Shown: positions 33,144 through 44,990 of the stretch, piece by piece
Layout of the letters: every line of letters starts with the position of its first letter
Position numbering within the stretch: position 1 is the stretch's first letter
DNA from: Symbiodinium microadriaticum
Taxonomy: Eukaryota > Sar > Dinophyceae > Suessiales > Symbiodiniaceae
Direction of reading: 5' to 3'
Assembly (NCBI GenBank): GCA_001939145.1
Contig: LSRX01000068.1
Location: 972,769 to 1,036,768, forward strand
DNA: 64,000 nt
Notes under the pieces: generated by a model
What the model was told of the DNA's origin: nothing
What the model saw: the letters and a program-made list of their open reading frames with translations, nothing else
The model's database searches: none
Made by a program: the position numbers and the translations under genes

Positions 33144-35336
33144 CCTTACTCTATCCATCCTTTGGGGCTTCTGCTTTAGGGTAAAGCGCCACCCTAAACC
33201 CAAACCCGGAAACCCCACACCGCAAACCCAAACCCTGTAAACCCTACACCCCAATGCCCTAAACACCAAACACTAAAGCGCAAGCCCAACAACGCAAACC
33301 CAAACCCTACATACCCTAAACCGCCCAAACCCTCAACACCCAACTCTGAACCCTAAACACCTAAAGCAAAACCCTAAACCCTAAACGCCAAAAGCCTAAA
33401 CCCCGAACCCCGGACCGTAAACCCCAAAGCACATACCCTCATCCTCAAACCCTCCAGCCCTAAACACCTAAACCCCAAACTTAAACGCTCAAACCCCAAA
33501 CACCCATACCCCAATCCCTAAACACCCAAACCCCAAACCTCAATCCCTAAAGCCCCACACCCCAAAACCGGGCAAACAAAGCACCGGGGCTGGTCCTTCA
33601 GGAGTTCCCGCATGGCTTCGGCATCCTCGGATCGCCCGGGGGTTTTTAGTTTAGGGTTTAGGGTCTAGGGTTTATAGGGCTTAGAGCTTTGGGCTTAGGG
33701 TTTAGGGCTTTAGGGCTTAGGGTTTATAGGGCTTGGGGTTTGGGGCTTAGGGTTTGTAGAGCGTAGGGTTTAGGGTTTAGGGCTTAGGGGGAAGATTTAG
33801 AACATGGCGCCATGGTATAGTGGGATTTAGACGGGTTTAGGGTTTATGGTGTTCTTGGTTTAGGGTTTGGTTTAATTTAAAGGGTCCGGGGTTTAGCAGT
33901 GTAGGGTTTAGGTGTTTGGAGTTTCGGGGTTCGGGGTTTCGGGCTTAGGGGTTTTACGGGTTCCTCCTGCGAATATATGCGTTGTTTTAGGGTTTAGGGC
34001 ACGGTCTGAGGGTGTCTTTTGGGATTGATGGAGAGCTTTGGGTTTTCGGGTTAAGGCCATACTTTAGAACTGCAGTGGTCTTGCGCGCTTGGGTCTTTAG
34101 TAGCCTTTTTGATCCCTAAACCCTGACCCCTAAGCCCTATATGGGTCAGAATGCGGGGGCTCAACGACATGAGGCCGTAACTGGGAGAGCTTGCTGGGCA
34201 TCCGCCGCGTACAGGAAGCCCTGCATCATAGCGACTTTCCGCTGCGTACGGGGACATGGAGTGCTGTGAAGACAATAGGGATGATGACGTTGAGGCCCCC
34301 ATGGCCCTCCTGGGCTTGAAGGCTTCTTTGGGGCTCCTGTTCTTGCACCTTCGGGGTTTAACCCGAAAACCTTATAAGCCCTAAAGCTTACAAACCCTAA
34401 ACCCTAAAGCTTATAAACCCTAAACCCTAAATAAACCCTAAACCCTAAATAAATCCTTTTTTTTTTGCAAGCGCAGGGCCCAAAGTAGGTAAATAAACCC
34501 TAAACCTTCTAAACCCTATAATCCCTAATTTTAGGGCTTAGGCTCTTGCTTGGTCTTGGAAAAAGGAGTTGAAGAGTTGAAGGAGTCTGGAAGCCTCGTA
34601 GGCCCGAACAGAACCAGAACCTCCGAAGATCCCAAAGCTCAGCTGTGACCCTATGGTTTAGGGCTCAGGGCTTAGAGTTTAGGGTTTATAGGGTTTAGAG
34701 TTTAGGGTTTATAGGGTTTAGAGTTTAGGGCTCAGGGTTTAGAGTTTAGGGTTTAGGGTTTAGAGTTTAGGGTTTAGGGTTTGGGGGTTTAGGGGTTTAG
34801 GGTCAGGGGATTCTATTTAAGTTACCATAGTAACCCTTCTTGCGACGTACAACCCGGGACATCTGCAGCTTCGAATCGTCGTCCGACAGCTTCTGCATGT
34901 TTGGGATAACGAGCCCACCCTGGTTTAGGGTTAGGGACCCAAAAAATACGTCGCAGGCTGGCTCTTGTTTTTGGGCCCAGGGGTTCTGTCGAATGGTCCC
35001 ACAAAAGCGATCTGAGGAATTCTAGGCGGCTTCCAAACAGAACTTCTATGAACTTCTGTTGAATTCCAACTTCGGCTTCGAGAGCTTCGTCAAAGTCTCC
35101 GGGTTACGAACGGTTGTTTACACAGGGGCTGCATATCGGTTTCAGGCAGGGTTTGCAGAGGTTACATGTTGGTTTTACATTGTCTTAGAAGGTTTAGGGC
35201 TTCGGGCTAGGGGTTTAAGGTTTGGGCTGACGGGGCAAGGGTTGAGCTATAAGTGCCGAGGGTTCAGGGCCTAAAGTTTAGGGCATAGGGTTGCGGTTCA
35301 GGGCCTAGGGTTAGGATTTTGGGGCGTAGACTTCCG
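33144..35336. repeat. Long telomere-like region
   Basis: CCCTAAA/CCCCAAA 33190-33570, TTTAGGG 33635-33960, CCCTAAA 34370-34530 (with T-run at 34457), TTTAGGG 34655-34805. 34810-35180 is unique; short opposed frames at 34822-35025 are not convincing. TTTAGGG-like words resume at 35190-35320. Confidence 0.7.
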
Positions 35337-35431
35337 CCTACCCACTACTGGACCCCACAAAACCTACCAGCTTCCACATAATGATTTCCTTATATACGTC
35401 CTTAAAATGGTAGGTTACATGGGGGTTAAGG
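35337..35431. mobile_element. Family G element, copy 2 (reverse orientation)
   Basis: Read on the minus strand it starts CCTTAACCCCCATGTAACCT, then ACCATTTTAAGGACGTATAT and AAGGAAATCATTATG, and ends GGGGTCCAGTAGTGGG. Confidence 0.6.
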
Positions 35432-35525
35432 TATAAAGTATAGATCACCAAGACCACCCGCAAGTGCATGTAGGAGAGACCAGCTCAAGCAATGTGCCCC
35501 AAACCCCCTGAAGCGCAAACTCTAT

Positions 35526-35651
35526 CCCAAAGGGCCCTAAGTACCTGTAGAGAGTCCTGTAGAGGATACATACTCAAACCGCGAAAAGTAATCCCTACCA
35601 TGGGGAACACAGGCATTGATTCTACTACATAGGTGCTTAGTACCCTTTGGG
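35526..35651. mobile_element. Inverted-repeat element with CCCAAAGGG ends
   Basis: CCCAAAGGGCCCTAAGTACC on the left, GGTGCTTAGTACCCTTTGGG on the right; 126 bp, non-coding. Its ends resemble the CCCAAAGGGTCCAAAGTACC segment at 22428. Confidence 0.65.
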
Positions 35652-37044
35652 TAGCACCCTGCGCCCGTAAGCCCTGAAATCCGACGGCCGAAACAATCCC
35701 AGAACCTGCATAAACCCTAAACCCTAAACCCAGAACCCTAAGCCGTAAATTGTAAGCTTTAAGCCCAAAGCCCTATAAGCCATAAATCCTAAACCCTAAA
35801 CCGGCACAAACCCGCTCCACCAGGAACTCACTCAACTCCAAAGCCAAAGGCCAGGAGAATCTCTCCTTAGGTATAGGGTCCTCTTAGAAACCTCCAAGAC
35901 TAAAAGAACCCCTCATGTATCTTATAGGGCCTCAACATATGCCTTAATTAATAAATTATCACCAGATCAATTAGGGCGTTGGCGTATGTTAAAAACTCGA
36001 ACAGTTGGGGATTCACGCGGTGTGCTCTCCCTAATCACTCAGACCCCTTGCACTTTACCACCCTAGAGAGCGCGAACCAAAGGAGGTGCCTTGCCATCCT
36101 CGATGGCAGCAGATGCTTCGGATTCTTTTGGGGCAGCCTCCTCAGCGAGTGTTGTAAGGGATCTTCTGAGATTTCTTAGGATCCATTACAAGGGCTTTTA
36201 GGGAGCCTTGATAGGGGTTGATGAGGCTTTGTTCGGGGTTCCACCCTAAACCCTAAACCCTAAACCGTAGAATCTGTGACTTTTTTGGAAACGACTTCTG
36301 ATCATGGCTGCCCAAAGCAGGCTTCAAGAGCTTTTTGAAAGGAGGCTCCGGAAGGGCTTCATTTGGCGCTTTTGAGGCCTTTTGGGCTTGGGGCGTCGGG
36401 CGTGAGAGTTGCCTTACAAATAGTTCATAATAATAATAATAATAATAGTAGTAGTAGTAGTAATAGTAGTAGTAAAAAATAGTAGGGGTAAACTGATAGT
36501 AACATCGATAATAGTAATAATAAAGATAAGAGTAATAGTAATCAGCTTTCTGGAGAGATATCAGGATGTCCGTGCATGAATACTAATAGAATAAGTGCAT
36601 GCGTACACACCCGTGTATGCATTTTACAGAAGTATGTGTATGTGTAGGGGCCACAAGAGGGTCCTATTACAGGTTGTTCCACCGGCAACGAGGTCTATCC
36701 CTGCTGACGAGGCGCCGCGGCTTCCGCCGGCTTCGTGTTTCGAAGTCGGAGTTTGGTGGTCTGTTCAAGTCAACAAATTTCAGGGAATTTCGAGGTTGGC
36801 GGGGTTTCACTTCTTTTTCGTGTTTAGGGTGTTTGTCATGTGTTTGGGTTTATAATATTGAGATATGATTCAACATGTAGTCTACTGGCGCACAAAGACC
36901 GTAGTGTGCAATCCCTAAACCCTGAACCCTAAAACCCTAAAAGGCTTTCTGGGCAAATTTGAACCCTGGGGTTACGGTGGAATGCTTATAAGAGAGGCCT
37001 AGGGAATGCGGCAACATGAGCTGTGAAAGAGTTCGTAGTTTAGG
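35652..37044. other. Mostly unique sequence with a GTA/ATA microsatellite
   Basis: CCCTAAA patches at 35710-35805 and 36243-36265; (ATA)n/(GTA)n at 36426-36540; CCCTAAA at 36912-36940. No gene recognised, although 35950-36180 and 36600-36860 are heptamer-free. Confidence 0.45.
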
Positions 37045-37134
37045 CTTCCTACATACTACCTCTCCACTATTGTTCCTTTTCGTGGATATTTGGGATCCCA
37101 TGGAACTACAATGGAGCCTATGGCTAAAGGTAAG
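37045..37134. mobile_element. Diverged MITE-A relative, copy 11
   Basis: GTTCCTTTTCGTGGATATTT, GGGATCC and AACTACAATGGAGCCTATGG place it with the subfamily at 14930 and 51091. It abuts a family G element immediately to its right. Confidence 0.55.
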
Positions 37135-37135
37135 C

Positions 37136-37245
37136 CCTACCTTAACCCCAAATAACCTGCCTTTGTAAGGACCTGTTTTTCAGGATATCATATAAGGAAC
37201 CCTTGAAAAAACAACAGGTTCTACAGGGTTATGATATGAACCCGG
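37136..37245. mobile_element. Family G element, copy 3
   Basis: CTACCTTAACCCCAAATAAC, CTGCCTTTGTAAGGACCTG at the left; the right half is more diverged and its end uncertain. Confidence 0.5.
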
Positions 37246-38639
37246 AACCTGAAGTCCTATGCCCTCAAGGCGCAACCCCAGACCTGCAACCCAAAACCCC
37301 AAGAAGCCTCAATTCTTAGACCAAGGGTTTTGGGGCTGTTGGGTGTTATCTATATGAATGAGCGAATTTTTTCTAATCTCGAAAACACGAAACTGCGACA
37401 TAAGGACCTATGAAAGCAGTAAGCCTCTACCTGAGAGTGCGAAGATAGAATAGGGGTTGGTGGCTTCCCTAAACCCCAAACCCTAAACTTCCTAAACCCT
37501 AACCTGGGAGTTTTTTGAACCCTAAAATTGGAGTTTCCTAAACCCTAACCTGGGATTCTGTAAAGGTTTGTTGCTCTCCCGATGGGCCATACATGCTCCT
37601 ACGAGGGTCGGGGGTTCAGAACTTTGCTTTCGGGTGGCTTTTGAGGGGGGAGCTGTACTGTTGTTGCAGCAGACCGAGGCTTGTGAAGGGAATATTACCC
37701 ACAGGCCCCCTAAGTAGTTCCTTTTTTTATGGTTTATATGTAGGCTCCTATAACCTATGGGTGTATTAAAGTATCAGTCCGGCGGTTGATGCGTCTTGTC
37801 TGGAATGCTCCAGCGCTTGCCTTCATCTGTACATCTGATCTTAAATTAAAAACTCTAAAACCTCTCGCCCCCCATGAACTTAATCCCAAGCCCAAACCGC
37901 ATAAAACCCACGCACTATACCCCAGACTTCCAAAGTTCAAAATCCTAAGAAGTGAAACCTATAAACCCCTACAAAGCAAGTCTATGCCTCACACCTAAAG
38001 AGGCCAGAACCCTAAACCGTCATCCCCAAACCCTAAATCGTCAAACCAGAACTCGGCCTTATATGCGAAAACCTAAATAGCGGCCTCCAGCGGATTCTTG
38101 CAGGGGATGGTGAAGGCTTTTGCGGCCTCTGCTGCACCTCGTCGAAAGGTGGGCCCAGACCCGGCGCACCCTAAGCCCTTAACTCTAGGATTTAAGGCTT
38201 TAGGCTTTAGGGCTGTGGGCTTCTATTGCTTGAGGCCTTGAGGTCAGGGGTTTAGGGCTTTTAGGGTTTAAGGATGTTTGAGAGGCTTTGAGGCTTCGGG
38301 GCTTTAGGGTCTGAGACTGTGAGGGGTTTGGGCCTTTGGGCTTTTGAGGGCTTTAGGGATTGAAGGGTTCTTTGTGTCTTAGCGTTTGAGGTCTCTAGGA
38401 TGTGGTTGTTTCAGGCTTTTAGAGTTAGAAGGGCGTAGATGTTTAGGGCTCGAGGGGTTCGGGGTGTAGAGTTTGAGGGTTTAGGGTCAATGTCAGGCTA
38501 TCAGGATTTTGGACTTTTGGGGGGTTTTGGCATTTGAGCGGTTTAAGCTTTTAGGGTTTGAGGGAGTTAAGGGTTTTAGAGATTTATGTTTGAGGGCGTT
38601 TTTTTTTGGGGGGGGGGATGGGGGGGGTTTTGGGTCTAG
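37246..38639. repeat. Non-coding with diverged TTTAGGG text
   Basis: Includes internally deleted MITE-A copy 5 (listed separately). CCCTAAA words 37468-37560 and 38005-38040; long diverged TTTAGGG/TTGAGGG text 38190-38600; a G-run at 38609-38617. Confidence 0.55.
37697..37762. mobile_element. MITE-A copy 5, internally deleted (66 bp)
   Basis: The left arm CCCACAGGCCCCCTAAGTAG and core GGTTTATATGTAGGCTCCTA are present, then the sequence jumps to CCTATGGGT. Most of the right arm is deleted. Confidence 0.75.
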
Positions 38640-39642
38640 CTATGAATCTTGCTGATTAGCTACCTAACTAACTTCGTAACCGATCGACCAACCAGCCAGC
38701 CAACCATCCAACCAATCAACCAACCAAGTAGATTTGTAGTTAGTTTTCGTGTACATACACACTCACACCTGTTACGATGCCTTCAAATATGATGCTAAAC
38801 ATGCTGAACGCAGCTACGGTGGAGTGCACTTGGGGTTTCTAGCCTTCAGGCAATCCAGCGGCCTTCTGTAACGAGGAGCCATTACACACGTCACTCCAAC
38901 GGAGTGGTCAGGCTGCTTTCAAGCAGTTATCCCAGGCAATTACATCAAAGCCCTCACAGAAACAACAGTTTCGGACCCCGAGCCCGGAACCTCCTCCCCC
39001 AACCCTCAACCCAAAGCCCCTGGGAACCAACCCTGGAGCAGAACTTAAAAAAGATTACATCGGCCGACGAGGCACCATCCACCTGAACTTCGCCGCCCTC
39101 CAGTGAGGTGATGATTTCCCTGCCCTCATCCTTCGGTATCATGACGTTAGGTTCGGGGTTTAGCGTTAGGGCTCAGGGCTTGTTGCTTAGGGTTGCAGGC
39201 TTCAAGAACAATAGGGCCTGGGATTCAGAGATTGTTGTTGGAGCTTTTGGGCTTCAAGCTTAAATGCCTGACGATTGCCTGGGCTTCAATTCCCTTTCCG
39301 CAACCCTAAGCCCTGATTTAGTCTTCCGGGACCAGTGGGTTGGGCCCGTTACATAAGTAACAACGGCGTTTACACAGAAAGCTCAAAAGCCTCTTTTTGC
39401 AGGTTCTACACTGTCCATTAAACATTCAACATTGATCGTCGTGTACTTAGGAGTTGGGGATTTAGTACATGGACGGCTTACGGTGACCAGGTACGAGGTC
39501 TCCATCACGGCTTGGAGCGGGCGTTTCACTAGGGTGTAGACCGTAGACCAGACAACTGAAAGAAAGCATATTCGTCCTGGATAGTAAGATCGGGAGCACA
39601 GTCACAGTAGATGGAGTTGTGCACAATGCTTTCAACAAGCCA
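38640..39642. other. Heptamer-poor unique stretch
   Basis: Begins with (CCAA)-like text at 38690-38730. The remainder is unique; no product recognised. Confidence 0.35.
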
Positions 39643-39919
39643 TTACACGACTCGTAGCTTGCGCGTTTGTCTTGATCTTTCGGAGTAGGCAGGCAGAGTG
39701 CTTCCAAGTTTCTTCCTTGGGCTTGGTAGACAGGGCTGCGACAACTCGCTTCGGCTCAGCTTTCCTTGGCTGTCGACAAGAAGCAGACTCGGAGGGTAGA
39801 ATTCCCCGAAACGTTCTGAAAGCCTCTGTACCGTACCATGCAACATCACTTACTCTCACAACGACCACTTCTTGCACTCGTTGGAAACGGGACAAAGTGA
39901 AGTCCAGCGCAAACTCCAT
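39643..39919 (-). CDS. Possible gene fragment, unrecognised product
   Basis: A minus-strand frame from ATG 39919 (MEFALDFTLSRFQRVQEVVV) reaches a GTAAGT at about 39854. A TACAG about 28 bases on joins in phase to RLSERFGEFYPPSLLLVDSQ. Both pieces read like protein, but a 28-bp intron is extremely short and I recognise no family. It may be a pseudogene or a coincidence. Confidence 0.25.
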
Positions 39920-40929
39920 CTTCAGACAAGTGTCTTGGCGAAGGAGAAGGACAGTTTCATGCTGCCCATGAGGCATGCAAGTCTCTCTTCTGCACTGACC
40001 CAATTTTGGGTTGCTTTAAAGAAGGGGGGTAGGGTTTGCCAGGGCTTGGCAAGGGCCAGCTGCAGTAATTTCTGGGGAGTTTGCACTTCGGGCCAGCATG
40101 CCAGCGACTGTTACTAGCAACGCGTCATTGGGTCGATTAAGCCGTAAAGGGTTTAGGGTATAGGGTTTAGGGGTCCCGGCAGTGAAGGAATCAGTGGGCT
40201 TAAGGATTGGGGGATTCGCCTTCACACTGATGAAATATTATCCTTGATGGGCACAACCATCGAGTGACCGATGCATTAACATGGAGGTGGCCAAAGCTTG
40301 AGACGGACAGGCCGGCGAAATGACTTTGAGGAGTCGACCATGTGGCCTAGATTGACTAACAAACCGAAACCATCAACCCTATAATGCCCTCAACTCAAAC
40401 AACCAGAGCGCCGGTAGCAGATTCAGATGAGCAAAACTCCTCCCTGCAAGCCTCACCTAGCGCAGAGAGAGCAGTCGCTCTTCCCGTCTCGGGCCCTGAG
40501 CTCTACGGGGACCTGGCTTCGCAAGCCTACACACCCAAAAGAGCCAGAGTGTAACTTGCAGCCTCACGAAAAGCAAAGCACTGAAAACCCTGGAACCTTG
40601 ACCTCTAAACGAACAAAGTTGTCATCGTCGCAGCTTAGGCTTTGAGGGCGTAACGTAGGTTTCACGAGTTTAAGCTAGGGCGAGATTCTGATGTGCAGAA
40701 TGTGTTCCCTTTTTGAAACGAACTCATCTTTTGCCCTCGGTGGCATCGGGCTTTAGGGTGTGGGGTTGGGGTTTAGGGTTTAGGGTCTAGGGTCTAGGGT
40801 GTAGCTTGCAAGTCTGTATGGTTGCGGGTGACATTACAAAGGTTGCAGCCGCCGAGGCAATCCCGCCACATTTTTCTGTCGACTAAAATATATGTTGCCC
40901 GTAGAGTCGTACTGTGTAGGTAAGCGCAT

Positions 40930-41093
40930 ATACGTATGCATGCATATACATATGTATATCCATATCCATATCCATATCCATATCCATATCCATGTACATA
41001 TACATATACATATGCATGCATGCGCATGTGCTTGCGTGTGTGTGTGTGTTCAGAGAGAGAGAGAGAGAGAGACAGAGACGGAGACAGAGAGAA
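40930..41093. repeat. (CATATC)n, (GT)n and (GA)n microsatellites
   Basis: Hexanucleotide CATATC then CATATA copies, a (TG)n run near 41035-41050, and a (GA)n run 41054-41090. Confidence 0.9.
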
Positions 41094-41242
41094 AAAAGGA
41101 CGGAAAGATAACTGAGGATTTGGGCTTCCCGGTGTACTACTTCTGTGCATGTGACGTAGGAGGCTGAGTTTGGGCTTCCGGGGTGTCGGTTTCAACTCTT
41201 ATAAGCCCGACGACAGGAGTTCCAAAGCCCACAGCCCTAAAC

Positions 41243-41345
41243 CCTACCTGGACCTTATAAAACCTATAGAAACTACCATTTCAGGGTTATTCATTATGAC
41301 TTTCTTACATAAGTCCTTAAAAAGGTCGGTTATTTAGGGTTAAGG
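41243..41345. mobile_element. Family G element, copy 4 (reverse orientation)
   Basis: On the minus strand: CCTTAACCCTAAATAACCGA, CCTTTTTAAGGACTTATG, then AGAAAGTCATAATG, ending AAGGTCCAGGTAGG. The best reference copy of the family in this window. Confidence 0.65.
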
Positions 41346-42423
41346 CAAACCCTAAGCGCCAAATGGCTTTTGGAACCCAATCCCGGCCTTGGTGCTTTGG
41401 ACAGGTAGCCCAACCTTCCGTTGGTTGCATTTTGGCAGGCGTATAGGGGATGTGGGGGCTTAGGATTTCCGGGTCGAGGGTCTAGAGGCTTGGGGTTGTA
41501 CGGTTTAGGAGTGTAAGTCGGGTTAAGTGCCGCTGCAACCTGTTTAAGCTAATGTGCCATCATTGGAAAGAACAGTGAGTGCATTTTTACATGAAAATCT
41601 ACTATGGAAACCCCTGCAATACTAAATGCCTAGAAATGTAAACCCTTGCGGATCTTTCTAAATCCGTAAACTCTACAGTACTGTACCTCCTAGCATTTGT
41701 AACTCATCTGCAAACTTGAAACACGAACACTCATAAGAAAATCACAATTGGAGGTGCACTGAACATTGGACTTGGGTCTAAGAGTTTCGTGTTTTTTCAA
41801 GCTTCGGGATTTGGGGTTAGGGGGTTCCGAGAGTTTGTATGAGGTTGAGGCAGAAAAGTTTGAGGTTTAGGGAACCAGATAAAGTCACGGAATCTATATG
41901 TGAGAACAGGGAATAATAGGCTATGACCCCTATATTGTACGCCATAAACCTTTAAATAGCATCTTTGGTTGTAAATCCCCATATATAAGGTAGAGCCTTT
42001 TGGAGGAGCCACAGGTAAACCCTGCCTGCGAACACCCTTGCGGAGGAGGAGCCTTCGGCACAGGATGATGGCGCCGCAGCCGAAGAACAGGCCCAAAGCA
42101 TTTGGGACGATGTCCGACTGAAAAGGCTCACTGTTCAGGGCTCAAAGGGGCTGCCAGTTTGGGTAGCTTACGGCGTTAACACATCTCGGGTAAGATTATC
42201 TTGCGTGCTTAGATCATGTTGCGGATTATGCAGGGGCAAAGACACTAACCTACAGTAAGGCCAGAGAAGTGTAATCAGCTTCGCAGATGAACGCTTGCGG
42301 CGCTGAGCCTTACCAAAAAGCAATCTGCCAGTATTCCATGCTGCCACGTTGACTGAGGCCGGCCAGCCATCCTGTGGGCAGTACAAAATGTGAAAAACTC
42401 AAAATGTAAAATAAAGCTCCAAG

Positions 42424-42951
42424 ATGCAAACACACTCAGAAGGCTCCATCCGCAAAGTCTTGCGGCTGGAGGCCAAAACCTACAACTTAACCGTTTTGAA
42501 TAGATGCATTCGAAGACACAGCAAGATCTGCTGCACAAGCAGTTTGTTCAAGACCTTGTGCTTGATCGGCTTGATCATGCGACCCAGAGGTCCCCCGAAC
42601 AATACTTCCTTGCAGTGGAAAAAGCAAGTTTTGCAACTTTTACATATTCAGCATAAGCCTGTTGGGCTTGTTGAAGAACGTCGGCTACCGAGTCTGACAG
42701 CTCTCGACACACAGATTCTGTTGTCTAATCAACAGCATCATTGTGGCAGCGCTGCCAACGCAGCAAAATATTCACCCGGCTTGGGTTTACTATGTGATTT
42801 AACGTGTTGCATTCGCCAGTCGGTCCGTTCTGAGCAAGCTTCTGCCAAATATCCACCACAAGAATGCCTCAGCGTTTTTGCAAAAATCGCAAGTGAACCC
42901 ACCCTTAAGCCAGCAAAACCCCCAAAAAAGGGTTTTAGGGGTTTCGGGTGA
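42424..42951 (+). CDS. Anonymous 175-residue open frame
   Basis: The longest simple open frame in a heptamer-free stretch (about 42160-42950). The residues look mixed rather than low-complexity, but I see no domain, no splice support and no family resemblance. The last ~15 codons run into TTTAGGG-like text, which argues against a real C-terminus. Treat as hypothetical. Confidence 0.2.
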   Translation: MQTHSEGSIRKVLRLEAKTYNLTVLNRCIRRHSKICCTSSLFKTLCLIGLIMRPRGPPNNTSLQWKKQVLQLLHIQHKPVGLVEERRLPSLTALDTQILLSNQQHHCGSAANAAKYSPGLGLLCDLTCCIRQSVRSEQASAKYPPQECLSVFAKIASEPTLKPAKPPKKGFRGFG

Positions 42952-43489
42952 GGGGTTTATGCTTTAGAGGCTTTGTACAGATGTGTATTCGCGGTACTGG
43001 ACTTTCAACGTTTTTAGCTTTTCTGGTGTCTTAGCTGGTGTCTTATGGGGTTCCAACGTGTTGCAATAACTTGTACGGTTTGTGAAGGTGTCTGTGATTG
43101 GGGGTTGAGGGGTTCTGCAGTAGCTGAACACAAACTTGGTGGCTAGATTAGGGTTCCGGGGTTTCGAGAGCATGCTGTTATAGGTGTATGTACCGGTATC
43201 GGGTATCCTCGCATGAGCTTTCGGGGTGCAGGTTTTGGGGGGTTGAAGGTTGTCGGATTTACCGTGTTGAATTTCAGGCTTTAGCTCTTGGGCGGATTTT
43301 GCGGTCGTGTGAAGAGATTGAGACGAAGGCAAGGTTTAAAGTTTAGGGTTTAGGGTCTTGCTTTGGGATATTTTCTAATCATCAGAGCCGATGAAGTCTT
43401 AATTAGTATGATCGTACGGGTCTTCTGCACCCTTTGTGCGGGGTTTAGGCCTAGGGTGCACTGCCCGGTTTCCCTGAGCAGGCCACGGT

Positions 43490-43822
43490 TTGGTAAACAA
43501 GTTACTGTTTTCCTGCACGCGTTTAAAGACGTACGGCTTGAAATTAGCTAGATTAAGCTGGAGCGACGCCAGACGCTGCCACTTTTTGCGAGTACAGTGC
43601 CAGACGTGTGTTGTGCCGAAGGATATCCGGCAACTGCCACATGAGCTATTTAATAACTTCTTTCATGTCGTGGATTACCTCGCCATCACTCGGGCTATGA
43701 TTTGTGCACGGGCACAGGCACTGCATTGCCCCGTTCCATTCTGTAGTCCTGTTGCTGTCTGGAATATTTATACAACGTTGCCAAGAGCTGCCGGCGAACG
43801 CAAGCAACGCTTGAATTTGTAA
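43490..43822 (+). CDS. Anonymous 110-residue open frame
   Basis: Lies in the heptamer-free stretch 43370-43890. Contains a non-repetitive middle (CQTCVVPKDIRQLPHELFNN) that could be coding, but no family is recognised. Hypothetical. Confidence 0.2.
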   Translation: MVNKLLFSCTRLKTYGLKLARLSWSDARRCHFLRVQCQTCVVPKDIRQLPHELFNNFFHVVDYLAITRAMICARAQALHCPVPFCSPVAVWNIYTTLPRAAGERKQRLNL

Positions 43823-44035
43823 TTAACATTGCATGTGCCCTGTTAAGCATCTTGGCGTGCTTCTCGCTTGGATGGTCCGCAGACGTCTTGCATAATTAAG
43901 CCCTAAAGTCCCTAAACCCTAAAACCTTAATCCTACAGCCTAAATGTCCAAATCCGACCAAGTCCGAAGCCTGCTGCCAGCTGGTCAGTTCCCTCTGTCG
44001 CGCGGTGAAGGCCTCCAAGCTGCTTCTCTGCGTGT

Positions 44036-44140
44036 GCGTGTCTGCGTGCGTGTGTATGCGTGTATGTATATGTGTGTGAGTGTGTGTGTGTGTGTGTGTC
44101 TGTGTGTCTGTGTATCTGTCTATGTGTCTGTGTGTCTGTG

Positions 44141-44203
<63 letters not shown>

Positions 44204-44551
44204 TTATCTCTCTGTCTGTCTGTCTGCCTGTCTGTCTGTCTGTCCATCTGTCTTTCTGTCTGTATGTATGTGTATATATACATATACATACATATGCAAA
44301 TAAATGACTATAAATGAATAAAGTAAAACTGAATATATATATATATATATACACATATGCAAATACATATGTGTGTATAGATATATGTATGCATATCTGT
44401 ATGTATGTGTACACACAGATACCATTATATATACAAATGTTAGACAGGCAAATATGGATACACGTAAGTGCATTTTCCTTCGTGTATAAACACACGGGTA
44501 TGAACCTTTACCTCATCGTTTTTGAGCTCTGATATATATATATATATATAT

Positions 44552-44596
<45 letters not shown>

Positions 44597-44990
44597 GCGA
44601 GAGAGAGAGAGAGAGAGAGAGAGAAGAAGAGAGATAGATAGATAGATAGATAGATTAGGTAGGTAGGTAGGTAGGTAGATAGATAGATAGATAGATATAA
44701 TACACCTCTGTGTGTCTGTGTGCTTGTGCGCGCGCGCGGGTGTGTGTGTGTGTGTGTGTGTGTGCGTGTGTTTGTGTTTGTGTTTGTGCTTGTGAGTGTG
44801 TGTGTGTGTGTATTTTTGTATGGGTTTGTATGGGTTTGTATGTATGTATGTATGTATGTATGTATGTATGTATGTATGTCTGTATGTCTGTATGTATGCA
44901 GGTAGGTAGGTAGGTAGGTAGGTAGGTAGGCAGGTAGGTCGGTCGGTAAGTAGGTAGGTAGGCATGTAGGCACGCATGTGTGTATGTATG
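44036..44990. repeat. Compound microsatellite block of ~950 bp
   Basis: In order: (GT)n, (CTGT)n about 30 units (44100-44260), (AT)n with ACAT, AT-rich spacer, (TA)n, (GATA)n, (GA)n, (GATA)n, (GGTA)n, (GATA)n, (GT)n with GTTT, (GTAT)n, (GGTA)n to about 44985. Long frames here (Cys/Val/Ser or Thr/Asp/Arg/Gln periodic) are artefacts. Confidence 0.95.

Larger units (their letters stand above)
39920..42423. other. Unclassified sequence with small repeats
   Basis: TTTAGGG patches at 40147-40172 and 40765-40800; microsatellites (CATATC)n and (GA)n at 40930-41093; family G copy at 41243-41345. 41460-42420 is mostly unique without a recognised gene. Confidence 0.4.
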
